A stretch of DNA of 64,000 bases from an uncultured Catenibacillus sp. (GCA_934339005.1 CAKRHR010000001.1:62001-126000), one strand, 5' to 3'. Shown: positions 1-9,065, counted from the stretch's first letter. The notes: generated from the sequence alone by a model not told the origin. Numbers and translations are program-made.

Positions 1-435
1 GTATCCCGTGTTGGTGGTGCAGCACAGACAAAAGCGATGAAGAAAGCCACAGGCTCCATTCGTCTGGATTTGGCACAGTACAGAGAAATGGCTGTGTTTA
101 CACAGTTCTCCAGTGACCTGGATGATGTGACAAAACGTAACCTGATTTATGGTCAGGGTCTGATGGAAATGTTAAAACAGAAACAGTATCATCCACTGTC
201 ACAGCATCAGCAGGTATGCATCCTTGTGGCTGCACTGGCAAGAAGCTTTGTGGATGTACCAATGAAGAAGATTCCTGAGTGTGTTAAGGGTATGCTTCAA
301 TATATAGAAGAAAAAGCACCACACATTTGCAGCGAGATTGACAGAAGTGGTGTGCTCAGTGATGAAAACAGACAGGCGATTCCAAAACTTGCCAAAGAAT
401 ATGTAGAACGCCAGAATGCATTGTGGAAAAAGTAA
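1..435 (+). CDS. atpA: F1 ATP synthase alpha subunit, 3' part
   Basis: C-terminal end of the alpha subunit of F1Fo ATP synthase, which forms the alpha3-beta3 head with AtpD. The frame is open from the first base of the window (VSRVGGAAQTKAMKK), so the gene starts upstream. The segment VSRVGGAAQTKAMKK, then LDLAQYREM and FTQFSSDLD, is typical of the alpha subunit beyond its nucleotide-binding core. The rest is the C-terminal helical domain. It is followed after 15 bases by atpG in the usual alpha-gamma-beta-epsilon order. An ATG inside the frame at base 37 is not the real start. Confidence 0.97.
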   Translation, partial: VSRVGGAAQTKAMKKATGSIRLDLAQYREMAVFTQFSSDLDDVTKRNLIYGQGLMEMLKQKQYHPLSQHQQVCILVAALARSFVDVPMKKIPECVKGMLQYIEEKAPHICSEIDRSGVLSDENRQAIPKLAKEYVERQNALWKK

Positions 436-450
436 GGACGGTGATGAAGC

Positions 451-1353
451 ATGGCTAATTTAACAGAAATTCAGAACCGTATACGAAGTGTCAGAGATAC
501 TCAGAAAATCACAAATGCCATGTACATGATTGCCTCCACAAAGATGAAAAAGGCAAAGAGTGAACTGGATTTGACAAAACCGTTCTTTGATGCTGTCCAC
601 GAAGAGATTAAACGTATTTTCAGGTCTACCAATATTGTTGACAGTAAATATCTTTATCCTGAATCTGCCAGTGAAGTTCTGGACGGTCAGTATGGCTGCT
701 TGGTTATTACAGCGGATAAAGGACTTGCAGGTGCATACAACTTAAATGTCTTAAAAGAGGGCAAAAAGCTGTATGATGATCATAATGATCTGAAGCTGTT
801 TGTGGTTGGTGAATATGGACGTCAGTATTTTAATCAGCACCATGTGCCAATTGCGCAGAGTTTTCTTTATACAGCACAAAATCCGACCGTTGAACGTGCA
901 AGAGAAATTGCGCATGTCCTTTTGGATGAGTACAATAACGGTGGACTTGAGAAAATTTTCATTGTTTATACAGACTTTAAAAATGGTATGGCAACAGAAA
1001 CGAGAAGTGAACGTATCATTCCTTTCCACCATTCTCATTTTTATTCAACACCTGCGGAAAAAGCGATGGATCAGCCGCTTGAACTGTTGCCATCTCCAGG
1101 TGTGATTCTGGATAACATGATTGAAAGTTATATTACTGGTTTTATTTACAGTGCGCTTGTAGATAGTTTCTGTTGTGAGCAGAATGCCCGAATGACAGCG
1201 ATGAATTCAGCTAACCAGAATGCAGAAAAGATTCTTTCTGAACTGGATGTTGAATATCACCGCCTGCGTCAGGCAGCGATTACACAGGAAATCACAGAAG
1301 TATCTGCGGGTGCAAAAGCACAGAAAAAGAAAAAACATAAGGAGGTGTCATAA
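451..1353 (+). CDS. atpG: F1 ATP synthase gamma subunit
   Basis: Central rotor shaft of F1; couples proton or sodium flow through Fo to conformational change in the alpha/beta head. 300 residues, normal for the family. The N-terminal segment NLTEIQNRIRSVRDTQKITNAM is the conserved first shaft helix, and the C-terminal RQAAITQEITEVSAGA is the matching second shaft helix. The protein ends in a lysine-rich tail. Start ATG follows GGACGGTGATG. It lies between atpA and atpD (3-base gap to atpD), so it is cotranscribed with them. Confidence 0.97.
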   Translation: MANLTEIQNRIRSVRDTQKITNAMYMIASTKMKKAKSELDLTKPFFDAVHEEIKRIFRSTNIVDSKYLYPESASEVLDGQYGCLVITADKGLAGAYNLNVLKEGKKLYDDHNDLKLFVVGEYGRQYFNQHHVPIAQSFLYTAQNPTVERAREIAHVLLDEYNNGGLEKIFIVYTDFKNGMATETRSERIIPFHHSHFYSTPAEKAMDQPLELLPSPGVILDNMIESYITGFIYSALVDSFCCEQNARMTAMNSANQNAEKILSELDVEYHRLRQAAITQEITEVSAGAKAQKKKKHKEVS

Positions 1354-1356
1354 ACC

Positions 1357-2760
1357 ATGAATCATGGTAAGATTATACAGGTTTCAGGTCCCGTTGTGGA
1401 CGTTGAATTTGAAGCAGGTCATCTGCCAAAAATTCGTGAAGCGTTGACAATTCATGTTGACGGGCAAAAACGTGTCATGGAAGTGGCACAGCATATAGGA
1501 AATGATACGGTCAGATGTATTATGCTGTCCGGTAGTGAAGGCCTTGGACGCGGCATGGTTGTTGAGGCAACAGGCAGCGGCATCCAGACGCCGGTTGGTG
1601 AATGCACACTTGGCCGTATGTTTAACGTATTAGGTGACCCGATTGATGATGGTGCACCGATTTCAGAAGATGAAAAACACTGGGTAATTCATCGTAAAGC
1701 CCCAAGTTTTGAAGAACAGAGTCCAGTTGTAGAAATCCTTGAAACAGGTATCAAGGTTGTCGATTTGCTTGAACCTTATGCCAAAGGTGGTAAAATCGGT
1801 CTGTTCGGTGGTGCCGGCGTTGGTAAGACGGTTCTGATTCAGGAATTGATTCACAACGTTGCCATGGAACATGGCGGTTATTCTATCTTCGCAGGTGTTG
1901 GTGAACGAAGCCGTGAAGGTAATGACCTTTGGAATGAAATGCATGAGAGCGGTGTTTCCGATAAGACAGCCCTTGTATTTGGTCAGATGAACGAATCTCC
2001 TGGTGTGCGTATGCGTGTCGCACTGACAGGTCTTACAATGGCTGAATATTTCCGTGATGAAGAAAATAAAGATGTGCTTTTGTTCATCGATAATATTTTC
2101 CGTTTTGTACAGGCCGGTAGTGAGGTATCTGCCCTGCTTGGTCGTATGCCTTCAGCTGTTGGTTATCAGCCGACTCTGGCAAATGAGATGGGTGAACTTC
2201 AGGAGCGTATCACTTCTACTAAGAGTGGTTCTGTTACATCTGTACAGGCTGTCTATGTGCCTGCTGATGACCTGACAGACCCTGCACCGGCAACAACATT
2301 TGCACATCTGGATGCCACAACTGTACTGAGTCGTAAGATTGTTGAACAGGGTATTTATCCGGCGGTTGACCCACTGGAGTCTACATCCAGAATCCTTGAG
2401 CCGGACATTGTCGGTGAGGAACATTACGAAGTTGCCCGTGCTGTACAGGAAATCCTTCAAAGCTACAGTGAACTCCAGGATATCATCGCTATTCTTGGTA
2501 TGGACGAGCTTGGCGAGGAAGATAAAAAAATCGTTACACGCGCCCGTCGTATTCAGAGATTTTTATCTCAGCCAATGCATGTGGCAGAGAAGTTTACCGG
2601 CATGAAGGGTATTTATGTGCCATTGAAAGAAACAATCCGCGGTTTCAAAGCAATTGTTAATGGTGAAATGGATGAATATCCGGAAGCTGCCTTCTATAAT
2701 GTAGGTACACTTGAGGATGTCATTGAAAAAGCAAAGAAAATCGAGGCAGGTGAAGCCTGA
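1357..2760 (+). CDS. atpD: F1 ATP synthase beta subunit
   Basis: Catalytic subunit of F1, cytoplasmic face of the membrane. 467 residues. Visible motifs: P-loop GGAGVGKTVLIQEL near residue 152, catalytic GERSREGNDLW, Walker B region DVLLFIDNIFRFVQAGSEVSALLGRMPSAVGY (only the core is diagnostic), and a DELSEEDK-like loop here read as DELGEEDK near residue 385. The stop codon overlaps the atpC start (TGATG), so translation is probably coupled. An AGGAGGTG ribosome site lies in the end of atpG. Confidence 0.98.
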   Translation: MNHGKIIQVSGPVVDVEFEAGHLPKIREALTIHVDGQKRVMEVAQHIGNDTVRCIMLSGSEGLGRGMVVEATGSGIQTPVGECTLGRMFNVLGDPIDDGAPISEDEKHWVIHRKAPSFEEQSPVVEILETGIKVVDLLEPYAKGGKIGLFGGAGVGKTVLIQELIHNVAMEHGGYSIFAGVGERSREGNDLWNEMHESGVSDKTALVFGQMNESPGVRMRVALTGLTMAEYFRDEENKDVLLFIDNIFRFVQAGSEVSALLGRMPSAVGYQPTLANEMGELQERITSTKSGSVTSVQAVYVPADDLTDPAPATTFAHLDATTVLSRKIVEQGIYPAVDPLESTSRILEPDIVGEEHYEVARAVQEILQSYSELQDIIAILGMDELGEEDKKIVTRARRIQRFLSQPMHVAEKFTGMKGIYVPLKETIRGFKAIVNGEMDEYPEAAFYNVGTLEDVIEKAKKIEAGEA

Positions 2761-3194
2761 TGACAAATACATTTGCATTAAGAGTGCTGGCAGCGCAGCG
2801 TCCGTTTTATGAAGGTGAATGTGAATACTTATCTGTACCGGCATTGCTTGGACAGTATGGTGTGCTTGCAAATCACAGCAACTGCGTACTTGCTTTAAAA
2901 CCCGGAGAAATGCATTATCGTGTACCCGGTGAGGAAGCGGTTTATGCATGGGTTTCTGGCGGCATCATTAAAATCGAAAATAATGAGGTGCTTGTGCTTG
3001 TAGATACAGCAGAGCACCCGGAAGAAATCGATGTGAATAAAGCCAAAGCAGAGGAAGCCAGAGCGAAGGAAGAAATTCTTCAAAAACGCAGTATAAGGGA
3101 ATTCAAAATGGCGCAGGCAACACTTGCCAGAGCGGCAAGTAAATTGAGGGTTAGAAATAATTTCGCTGATATTAACAGACGTAAGTCGCACTAA
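2760..3194 (+). CDS. atpC: F1 ATP synthase epsilon subunit
   Basis: Regulatory and coupling subunit at the foot of the rotor. 144 residues; N-terminal beta-sandwich beginning with FALRVLAAQRPFYEGECEYLSVPALLGQYGVLANH, C-terminal helical hairpin rich in Ala, Glu and Lys (NKAKAEEARAKEEILQKR). Starts on the ATG overlapping the atpD stop. Last gene of the ATP synthase operon: a terminator follows 46 bases downstream. Confidence 0.95.
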   Translation: MTNTFALRVLAAQRPFYEGECEYLSVPALLGQYGVLANHSNCVLALKPGEMHYRVPGEEAVYAWVSGGIIKIENNEVLVLVDTAEHPEEIDVNKAKAEEARAKEEILQKRSIREFKMAQATLARAASKLRVRNNFADINRRKSH

Positions 3195-3240
3195 AACTCA
3201 AAAATGGTTTATATTGGAAATTGAATCCTTGAATATTAAA

Positions 3241-3283
3241 AAAATCCTGTAGAGGGGCAGTTGATGCTTATTTACAGGATTTT
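3241..3283 (+). terminator. Rho-independent terminator of the atp operon
   Basis: Inverted repeat AAAATCCTGTA (3241-3251) with TACAGGATTTT (3273-3283), right arm ending in a T run. The loop is about 21 bases. It closes the ATP synthase operon. Confidence 0.75.
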
Positions 3284-3289
3284 TGTATG

Positions 3290-3472
3290 TACACCGCAGG
3301 CAGACTTTGGGGGTGTGATTCCTTATTGCACGAAAGCAAACGTCATCACATCCCCAGAATTCTGCCTGCTCCTCGATAAATTCATATATACACCGTAGAC
3401 AGGCTTCGAAGGGGCGGTTCCTTATTGCGTGAAAGCAAACGTCATCACGCCCTCAAAGCCCCGGATGTCCTG
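3290..3472 (+). repeat. Two tandem copies of a structured RNA-like repeat
   Basis: Two imperfect units lie 99 bases apart, both opening with TACACCG (3290 and 3389). Both share a core (3319-3349 and 3418-3448) with the identical segments TTCCTTATTGC, GAAAGCAAACGTCATCAC, differing only at two bases between them. Unit 1 folds as an outer stem GCAGGCAGA/TCTGCCTGC (3296-3304 with 3361-3369) and an inner stem GGGGGTGTGAT/ATCACATCCCC (3309-3319 with 3345-3355). Unit 2 changes stem bases but keeps pairing GGGGCG with CGCCC and GGCTT with AAGCC. The loop core is conserved while stems vary, as in structured RNAs. No ORF explains it. Strand is assumed from the neighbouring genes. Confidence 0.6.
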
Positions 3473-3583
3473 AAGCACATACCTATAATATTAGAACAAA
3501 CAAATTATCATTATATAAAGTATTGGATATTTTACCCGTAAAATTAGCAAAAAAGCTTAAAAATATTTATAAAATAAAATCAA

Positions 3584-3620
3584 GTCGAATATTGCTATAT
3601 TTACATAAATGAGCTATTAT
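3584..3620 (+). promoter_or_regulatory. Promoter of the first acyltransferase operon, with GTCGAAT box
   Basis: TTGCTA (3592-3597), 17-base spacer, TATTAT (3615-3620). Directly upstream is GTCGAAT (3584-3590). The same box and spacing precede the second acyltransferase module at 9140-9176. Confidence 0.65.
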
Positions 3621-3699
3621 AAAGGGTGTTGTTTATGTGAGGATAATTGGGTTTTGGGTAGATGATTAGAAAAACCTGATATAACTTTCTATACATAGA

Positions 3700-3762
3700 A
3701 CACCAGAACAACACTGGACAACATATAAAAGAAAACGTTGTCTGGATACGGATTTCTGGTGT
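3700..3762 (+). promoter_or_regulatory. Folded 5' leader hairpin before the SGNH gene
   Basis: Nested inverted repeats: ACACCAGAA (3700-3708) with TTCTGGTGT (3754-3762), and inside it GACAAC (3717-3722) with GTTGTC (3737-3742). It sits between the promoter and the AGGAGG ribosome site at 3777-3783. No T run follows, so it is a leader structure rather than an obvious terminator. Function unknown. Confidence 0.5.
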
Positions 3763-3787
3763 CACAGTAAAATTTCAGGAGGATATT

Positions 3788-4627
3788 ATGCAGCAAAGAC
3801 AGAACAGTAGTAGATTAAGACAACAAAGCAATTCTGTTCGATCTGACGGCAAAATGCCGCAGCGAAACAAAAAAGGCACTGGTCTGATGGTCATTGCAGG
3901 TGTTGTCGTGGCTGCGCTGGTTATTGGCGTAGTGACACATCTTTCAGGTAAAAGTACGGAATCTGATGATGTCAAAACAGGCGTAACATATATTCAGACA
4001 CTTGAGGCAACTGATGTATCCCAAGTGGAAAATCAAATTAAACAGGTGAAGGCTGCAGAGCGAAAAGCCGCGCTTGAAAGCGGTGAGATTGATGTATGGA
4101 CATTATTTAACGACTCCGTAATCATGGGTGATTCCCGTGCGGTTGGTTTTTATTATTATGGTTTCCTTGGCACAGACCGTGTTCTTGCGGAAGCCGGTGC
4201 AACGATTTTAAAAATTTCAGAATACACACCATCTGCACAGGTGGTCAATCCATCTTCTATCTTTTTGTGCTTTGGATTAAATGATATCAGTATTGGTATC
4301 TGGCCGACAGTTGAGGATTATATTGCAGAATATGACAAGCAGATTGCAGATTTGCGTACGGCCATTCCTGGGGCACAGGTTTATGTAGTATCAACAATCC
4401 CTGCCACAGACCCGGCATTTAACAAAGCAAGTGTATGGCGAAACATTCCGGAGTGGAACGAAGCATTAAAAACACATTTTGCTGATACTGATGTACACTT
4501 CATTGATATTTCAGAAACAGTGGCTGAACATCAGGATTTGTATGATATCGATGGTATTCATATGCAGAAAGCCTTTTATGATTATTGGGCAATAGCAATT
4601 ATGGCGGGGGTTACGGAAAATGAGTAA
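3788..4627 (+). CDS. Membrane-anchored SGNH/GDSL hydrolase
   Basis: 279 residues. A basic, Gln-rich cytoplasmic N-terminus is followed by one membrane segment (about residues 36-57, VIAGVVVAALVIGVV), which places the rest outside the cell. The SGNH blocks are clear: GDSR with the nucleophile Ser116, GLND at 163-166, and DGIH at 255-258 supplying Asp and His. Known members are esterases or acetyl/acyl transfer partners acting on surface glycans. It heads a unit with a DUF4358 protein, an MBOAT acyltransferase and a DHHW protein, so a role in adding or removing acyl groups on an exported polymer is inferred. The 3' end overlaps the next gene by 8 bases. Confidence 0.8.
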   Translation: MQQRQNSSRLRQQSNSVRSDGKMPQRNKKGTGLMVIAGVVVAALVIGVVTHLSGKSTESDDVKTGVTYIQTLEATDVSQVENQIKQVKAAERKAALESGEIDVWTLFNDSVIMGDSRAVGFYYYGFLGTDRVLAEAGATILKISEYTPSAQVVNPSSIFLCFGLNDISIGIWPTVEDYIAEYDKQIADLRTAIPGAQVYVVSTIPATDPAFNKASVWRNIPEWNEALKTHFADTDVHFIDISETVAEHQDLYDIDGIHMQKAFYDYWAIAIMAGVTENE

Positions 4628-5102
4628 AAAAGTTCAAATCATCGGCGTCATCCGAATTCTAATGGTGCTGCTTTTAATTGGATTTATTATTTCCCTGCAG
4701 TCAGGGGGCAAGGTCAGTGATGCCGATATCAATGATGTGGCACAGTCAGTCATTGCACAGTTAGATATGTCATCAATGCAGGAAAGTCCGCATCGTAATT
4801 TTAAAAAGTTTTATGGATTAAATGCGGCAGATTATGAAGGTGTTGTTTTATATTCACCGGTGACAAATATGGATGCAGAAGAACTCCTGATTGTCAAATT
4901 GAAAGATACTTCCCAGGCAGAAGCTGTGGAAACAGCGATTAACAAACGATTAGAAACACAGAAAAACAGTTTTGAAGGTTATGGTATTGAACAGTACGAC
5001 TTGCTGGAAAAACATGTACTGGATGTGCAGGGCAATTATATCCTGTATGTTGTGCATACGGATGCAGCTAAAGCAGACCAGGCTTTTCGTGACAGTTTAT
5101 AA
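4620..5102 (+). CDS. DUF4358 membrane-anchored protein
   Basis: 160 residues with one N-terminal membrane segment (IRILMVLLLIGFIISL, about residues 11-26) and an extracytoplasmic domain. The domain matches the DUF4358 pattern: an N-terminal DMSSMQ-like stretch, KKFYGLNAADYEGVVLY, then MDAEELLIVKLKD. The family's biochemical function is unknown; members often lie beside MBOAT/DHHW acylation genes, as here. Translationally coupled to the upstream SGNH gene by overlap. Confidence 0.7.
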   Translation: MSKKVQIIGVIRILMVLLLIGFIISLQSGGKVSDADINDVAQSVIAQLDMSSMQESPHRNFKKFYGLNAADYEGVVLYSPVTNMDAEELLIVKLKDTSQAEAVETAINKRLETQKNSFEGYGIEQYDLLEKHVLDVQGNYILYVVHTDAAKADQAFRDSL

Positions 5103-5124
5103 TGAGGGAGGGAAAGTATAAAAG

Positions 5125-6537
5125 ATGATTTTCAGCAGCGTATTTTTCTTATTTGTATTTTTGCCGGTCACATTGATTTTATATTTCATTGTGCCGTGGA
5201 AATTTAAAAATCTGCTTTTACTCCTTGTCAGTTTGATTTTCTATGCATGGGGCGAGCCGATTTATGTATTTTTAATGCTCTTTAGTATTATATTTAATTA
5301 TTTTGGTGGTTTGCAGATTGACTCATTAAAACAGTCCGGTGATACTAAAAAGCTAAAATTCAGCTTTTTATTTACATTGATTGTCAATCTGGCTATTTTG
5401 GGATTTTTCAAGTATTATGGTTTCGTACTTGATTCTCTTAACAGCATTTTACCATTTGATATTCCTTATAAAGAATTAGCTTTGCCTATTGGTATTTCAT
5501 TTTACACATTCCAGACATTGTCATATATCATTGATGTGTATCGTGGTACTGCAGAAGTTCAGAAAAATTTTGTTTCCTTCGGTACTTATGTAACGATGTT
5601 CCCGCAGTTGATTGCCGGCCCAATCGTGCGTTATCAGGATATTGATAAACAGCTGCGCAAGAGAACAATTTCAATGTACAAGTTTGGACAGGGCATGGCG
5701 TGGTTCCTTCGAGGCCTTGGCAAGAAGGTACTTTTGGCAAACAATATCGGTATGATGTTTGATTCCATTCATGCAATGGGTGCGGACGAGCGTTCCGTAT
5801 TGACAGCGTGGCTTGGTTGTCTGGCATATACAATGCAGATTTATTTCGATTTCAGTGGTTATTCAGATATGGCGATTGGTCTTGGTAAGATGTTTGGTTT
5901 TGAATTTATGTTAAACTTCAATTATCCATATATTTCCAAGAGCCTGACAGAATTCTGGCGCCGCTGGCATATTTCACTTGGTACATGGTTCAGAGAATAT
6001 GTGTATATTCCACTTGGTGGTAATCGTGTATCTGCGGCTAAGCATATCCGAAACATTATGGTTGTCTGGATGCTTACAGGTTTGTGGCATGGTGCGGCAT
6101 GGAACTTTGTGTTCTGGGGATTGTATCATGGTATCGTGCAGTTGATTGAGAAGAAGGTTTTGAATAATGTACTTGAAAAACTGCCGAATTTTGTACAGAT
6201 TTTGTATACGTTTATTATTGTTATGATTGGATGGGTCATGTTCTTCTGTACATCCCTTAAAGATTTGGGCGTTTATCTTGGCAATATGATTGGTATTGGT
6301 GGCCATGGATTTATTGATTCTACAGGACTGTATTATTTATTTACGAATTTGATTCTCATCGTAATTTGTTTTATAGCCTGTGGACCAACAGCATGGAAGA
6401 AGATTCAAAAATGTGCGCTCAAAGCAGGAAAAGCGCGTCAGGTTGTGGCAACAGTTGCATACATTGCCATCTTTATCCTGTCACTGGCGTATCTTGTTAA
6501 TGCAACTTATAATCCATTCCTGTATTTCAGATTTTAG
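5125..6537 (+). CDS. MBOAT-family O-acyltransferase (AlgI/DltB-like)
   Basis: Polytopic membrane protein, 470 residues, that by family transfers acyl groups (often acetyl) across the membrane to an exported polysaccharide or other surface polymer. The MBOAT signature is present: LPIGISFYTFQTLSYIIDVYRG (core only), FPQLIAGPIVRY, the ITEFWRRWHISLG-like segment, and the catalytic histidine His322 in TGLWHGAAW. Start ATG follows GGGAGGG. Together with the DHHW protein downstream it forms an AlgI-AlgJ/X-like pair. The acceptor polymer cannot be told from sequence. Shares strong resemblance, including His322, with the paralogue at 9284. Confidence 0.9.
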   Translation: MIFSSVFFLFVFLPVTLILYFIVPWKFKNLLLLLVSLIFYAWGEPIYVFLMLFSIIFNYFGGLQIDSLKQSGDTKKLKFSFLFTLIVNLAILGFFKYYGFVLDSLNSILPFDIPYKELALPIGISFYTFQTLSYIIDVYRGTAEVQKNFVSFGTYVTMFPQLIAGPIVRYQDIDKQLRKRTISMYKFGQGMAWFLRGLGKKVLLANNIGMMFDSIHAMGADERSVLTAWLGCLAYTMQIYFDFSGYSDMAIGLGKMFGFEFMLNFNYPYISKSLTEFWRRWHISLGTWFREYVYIPLGGNRVSAAKHIRNIMVVWMLTGLWHGAAWNFVFWGLYHGIVQLIEKKVLNNVLEKLPNFVQILYTFIIVMIGWVMFFCTSLKDLGVYLGNMIGIGGHGFIDSTGLYYLFTNLILIVICFIACGPTAWKKIQKCALKAGKARQVVATVAYIAIFILSLAYLVNATYNPFLYFRF

Positions 6538-6579
6538 CAGTGACTGTTTACATGCATAGGGAAAAGGAGTAGAGAATAC

Positions 6580-7956
6580 ATGGGACTTACACCTGAACAG
6601 AAAAAAGCACGGCGCCGTGCTCAAATTAAAGAAAGACGTTTCACGATTTATCGTAGAATTACGTTTATTGTCCTTGGTTTTATCCTGGTCGGCATCCTCT
6701 GGTCGCTGATTCAGAAGGACAAGGATTATTCAGAAACAGAAAACCGTATGCTTGCGCAAAAGCCGGAACTGACACTGAGCAGTTTATCAAGCGGCAAGTT
6801 TATGACAGATATGGAAAATTATGTCACAGACCAGTTTTTTTTCAGAAATCAGTGGATTAAATTGAAACTGACAGAGGATATGGTGATTGGCAAGCGGGAA
6901 TCTAATGGTGTATATATAGGCAAGAAACATCATCTATTAGAAATTCAGAATGAACCGGATAAACAGGCGGTAGCGACAACTTCCAAAGCCATTGCAGATT
7001 TCTCTGCAAAGCATCAGGATTTAAATCAGGTTATGACACTTGTACCAAATGCCGCATATATCTGCAATCAGCTTCGCCCAATGAATGCGCCGGTTCATGA
7101 CCAGAGTGAGGATATTTCATTTGTGCAAAATATCGTCGGCACATCCATTAATTTTGTGGACCTGACAGATACGATGAAGCTGCATAAGACAGAAGAAATC
7201 TATTACAAGACAGACCACCACTGGACAAGTCTTGGTGCACAGTATGCATTTGAAGCACTTGCGCCTGCATTAAATATTGAGAATCTGTCTACAGATTATA
7301 CGGCTTATCCTGTGACACACAGCTTTCAGGGCACACTTGCATCAAAGAGTGGTTACACAAGGGCAGAGGATACGATTGATATTTATGTATACAATAACTT
7401 ACATGTGGATTCTTTGGTCAATTATGTGGATGAGCAGAGAAAGACAGCTTCCATTTATGAAAGTTCAGCTTTAGAGCAAAAGGATAAATATGAAGTGTTC
7501 TTTGGTGGCAATCATACACGTATCGATATTGATTCACCGGGTGCACCAAATCGTAGTCTGTTGATTTTTAAAGATTCATATGCGAACTGCTTCGTACAGT
7601 TTTTACTGCCATATTATCGTAACATTACGATTATCGACCCGAGATATTACTATGATGATATCGAACATCTTATTTCTGAACGTGGTGTGACAGATATTTT
7701 ATATCTGTATAATGTCAATACATTTATGTCAGATACATCTTTGGCTGATATTTTAAATGATGCTGGGGTTGAAGACACTGAGACAGCCCCGGATGCTGCA
7801 CCGGAAGGTACGACAGACGGCACAACAGGAGAAGGCGCTGCTGAAGGTACAACAGATGGTACAACAGGAGATGGCGCTACTGATGGAACGACAGGCGATG
7901 GTACGACAAATGATAGTACAGCAGGTGATGGCACATCCGGTGACGGTACTGTATAA
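6580..7956 (+). CDS. DHHW-family (AlgX/AlgJ-like) protein with repetitive C-terminus
   Basis: 458 residues: a basic N-terminus, one membrane segment (about residues 26-46), then an extracellular SGNH-like domain with the namesake motif D212-H213-H214-W215 in YKTDHHWTSLG. DHHW/AlgX proteins work with MBOAT partners in acetylating exported polymers. The last 50 residues (409-458) are a low-complexity tail of Gly, Thr, Asp and Glu (GTTDGTTG-type units), possibly a wall-spanning or flexible linker. The tail is absent from the second DHHW protein at 10917, which instead has an internal acidic Glu/Thr stretch. Confidence 0.85.
   Translation: MGLTPEQKKARRRAQIKERRFTIYRRITFIVLGFILVGILWSLIQKDKDYSETENRMLAQKPELTLSSLSSGKFMTDMENYVTDQFFFRNQWIKLKLTEDMVIGKRESNGVYIGKKHHLLEIQNEPDKQAVATTSKAIADFSAKHQDLNQVMTLVPNAAYICNQLRPMNAPVHDQSEDISFVQNIVGTSINFVDLTDTMKLHKTEEIYYKTDHHWTSLGAQYAFEALAPALNIENLSTDYTAYPVTHSFQGTLASKSGYTRAEDTIDIYVYNNLHVDSLVNYVDEQRKTASIYESSALEQKDKYEVFFGGNHTRIDIDSPGAPNRSLLIFKDSYANCFVQFLLPYYRNITIIDPRYYYDDIEHLISERGVTDILYLYNVNTFMSDTSLADILNDAGVEDTETAPDAAPEGTTDGTTGEGAAEGTTDGTTGDGATDGTTGDGTTNDSTAGDGTSGDGTV
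7804..7953 (+). repeat. Degenerate coding repeat (GTTDGTTG units)
   Basis: The 3' end of the first DHHW gene is a degenerate in-frame tandem repeat based on GGTACNACAGANGGN-like units, encoding Gly-Thr-Thr-Asp/Glu-Gly. Such tracts can change length by slippage or recombination; whether this one does is unknown. Confidence 0.7.
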
Positions 7957-8020
7957 CCACAGTTCAGATTTTAGCACTTACATCAAAATGATGTTAGGGA
8001 CAAAAGAAAATATAAGAAAA

Positions 8021-8094
8021 ATGCCTTCAGTGGTTGTCACAGACATACTTTAGTGGTAATGTCAAAGTGTACAGATAAACTGGAGGCGTTTTTT
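8021..8094 (+). terminator. Terminator of the first acyltransferase operon
   Basis: ATGCCTTCAGT (8021-8031) pairs with ACTGGAGGCGT (8079-8089) with two G-U pairs, followed by TTTTTT. The 47-base loop is unusually long for an intrinsic terminator. Confidence 0.6.
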
Positions 8095-8213
8095 ATATAA
8101 TAGAAAATATTGTTAATATTTCCTGTTATATAAAAGTTCTTTAGAAAGGATTTTTGAGTTTAAAGCAGCTAAAGATGATGGTATAAGATGATTTATATAA
8201 GGAGGTCTATGTC

Positions 8214-9038
8214 ATGTATCAGCGATTATTAAAATGTATGGAAACAATTCGTAAAGTAACAGATTTTAAGCCGGAGATAGCATTGGTTCTTGGTTCAGGG
8301 CTTGGTGGCTATGCAGAAAAAATGCAGGTAGTTTCAGAAATTGCATATAAAGATATTGAAGGTTTTCCTGTATCAACCGTGGAGGGTCATGACGGACGAT
8401 TTTTATTTGGTTATGTGGCTGATGTGCCGGTTGTGCTGATGAAGGGCAGAGTGCACTACTATGAAGGCTACGATATCACAGAAGTGGTGATGCCTATCCG
8501 TCTGATGGGGATGCTTGGGGCAAAGACGCTGATTTTGACCAATGCGGCTGGCGGTATTAATACAGATTACAGACCGGGAGATTTGATGCTGATTACAGAC
8601 CATATTTCATCCCTCATGCCAAATCCTTTAAGAGGCGCAAATATAGCCGAACTGGGTGTTCGTTTTCCGGATATGAGCTGTGTGTATGATAAGAACTTAT
8701 GTGATACAGCAAGAATGGCAGCAAAGACATTAGGGTTGGATTTAAAAGAAGGTGTATATTTACAGACACCGGGACCAAGCTATGAAACTCCGACAGAAAT
8801 TAAGATGTATCGTGGCTGGGGCGCAGATGCTGTTGGTATGAGTACTGTGTGCGAGGCGATTGCTGCAAGACATATGGGTATGAATATTTGTGGTATTTCC
8901 TGTATCACGAATATGGCAGCAGGAATTTTAAATCAGCCGTTAAATCATGAGGAAGTCCAGAAAAACGCAAACCGTGTCAAAACAGACTTTGAACAGTTAG
9001 TCACAGAAATAATAGCCAGTGTTGGAAAACAAAATTAG
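8214..9038 (+). CDS. punA: Purine-nucleoside phosphorylase (trimeric, PunA type)
   Basis: Phosphorolysis of purine (deoxy)ribonucleosides to the base and (deoxy)ribose-1-phosphate; cytosolic purine salvage. 274 residues. Recognised by the phosphate-binding start VLGSGLGG, the KGRVHYYEGY segment, LTNAAGGIN, PGDLMLITDHIS and the purine-site block TPGPSYETPTEIKMYRGWGADAVGMS (core only). Start ATG lies 8 bases after GGAGG. It stands alone between two acylation modules, bounded by terminators on both sides, so it is not functionally tied to them. Confidence 0.93.
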   Translation: MYQRLLKCMETIRKVTDFKPEIALVLGSGLGGYAEKMQVVSEIAYKDIEGFPVSTVEGHDGRFLFGYVADVPVVLMKGRVHYYEGYDITEVVMPIRLMGMLGAKTLILTNAAGGINTDYRPGDLMLITDHISSLMPNPLRGANIAELGVRFPDMSCVYDKNLCDTARMAAKTLGLDLKEGVYLQTPGPSYETPTEIKMYRGWGADAVGMSTVCEAIAARHMGMNICGISCITNMAAGILNQPLNHEEVQKNANRVKTDFEQLVTEIIASVGKQN

Positions 9039-9065
9039 AACTGTTAAGACCTAAACTATTTAGAC

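Noticed and set aside
3290..3472. Two repeats as a CRISPR array
   Set aside because: The units are imperfect, only two, and differ in stem positions; spacers are not distinct and no cas gene is near. They fit a structured RNA better.
7650..7934. Antisense ORF over the repeat end of the DHHW gene
   Set aside because: It is the mirror of a low-complexity repeat; Pro/Ser/Val-rich product without ribosome site or homology features.
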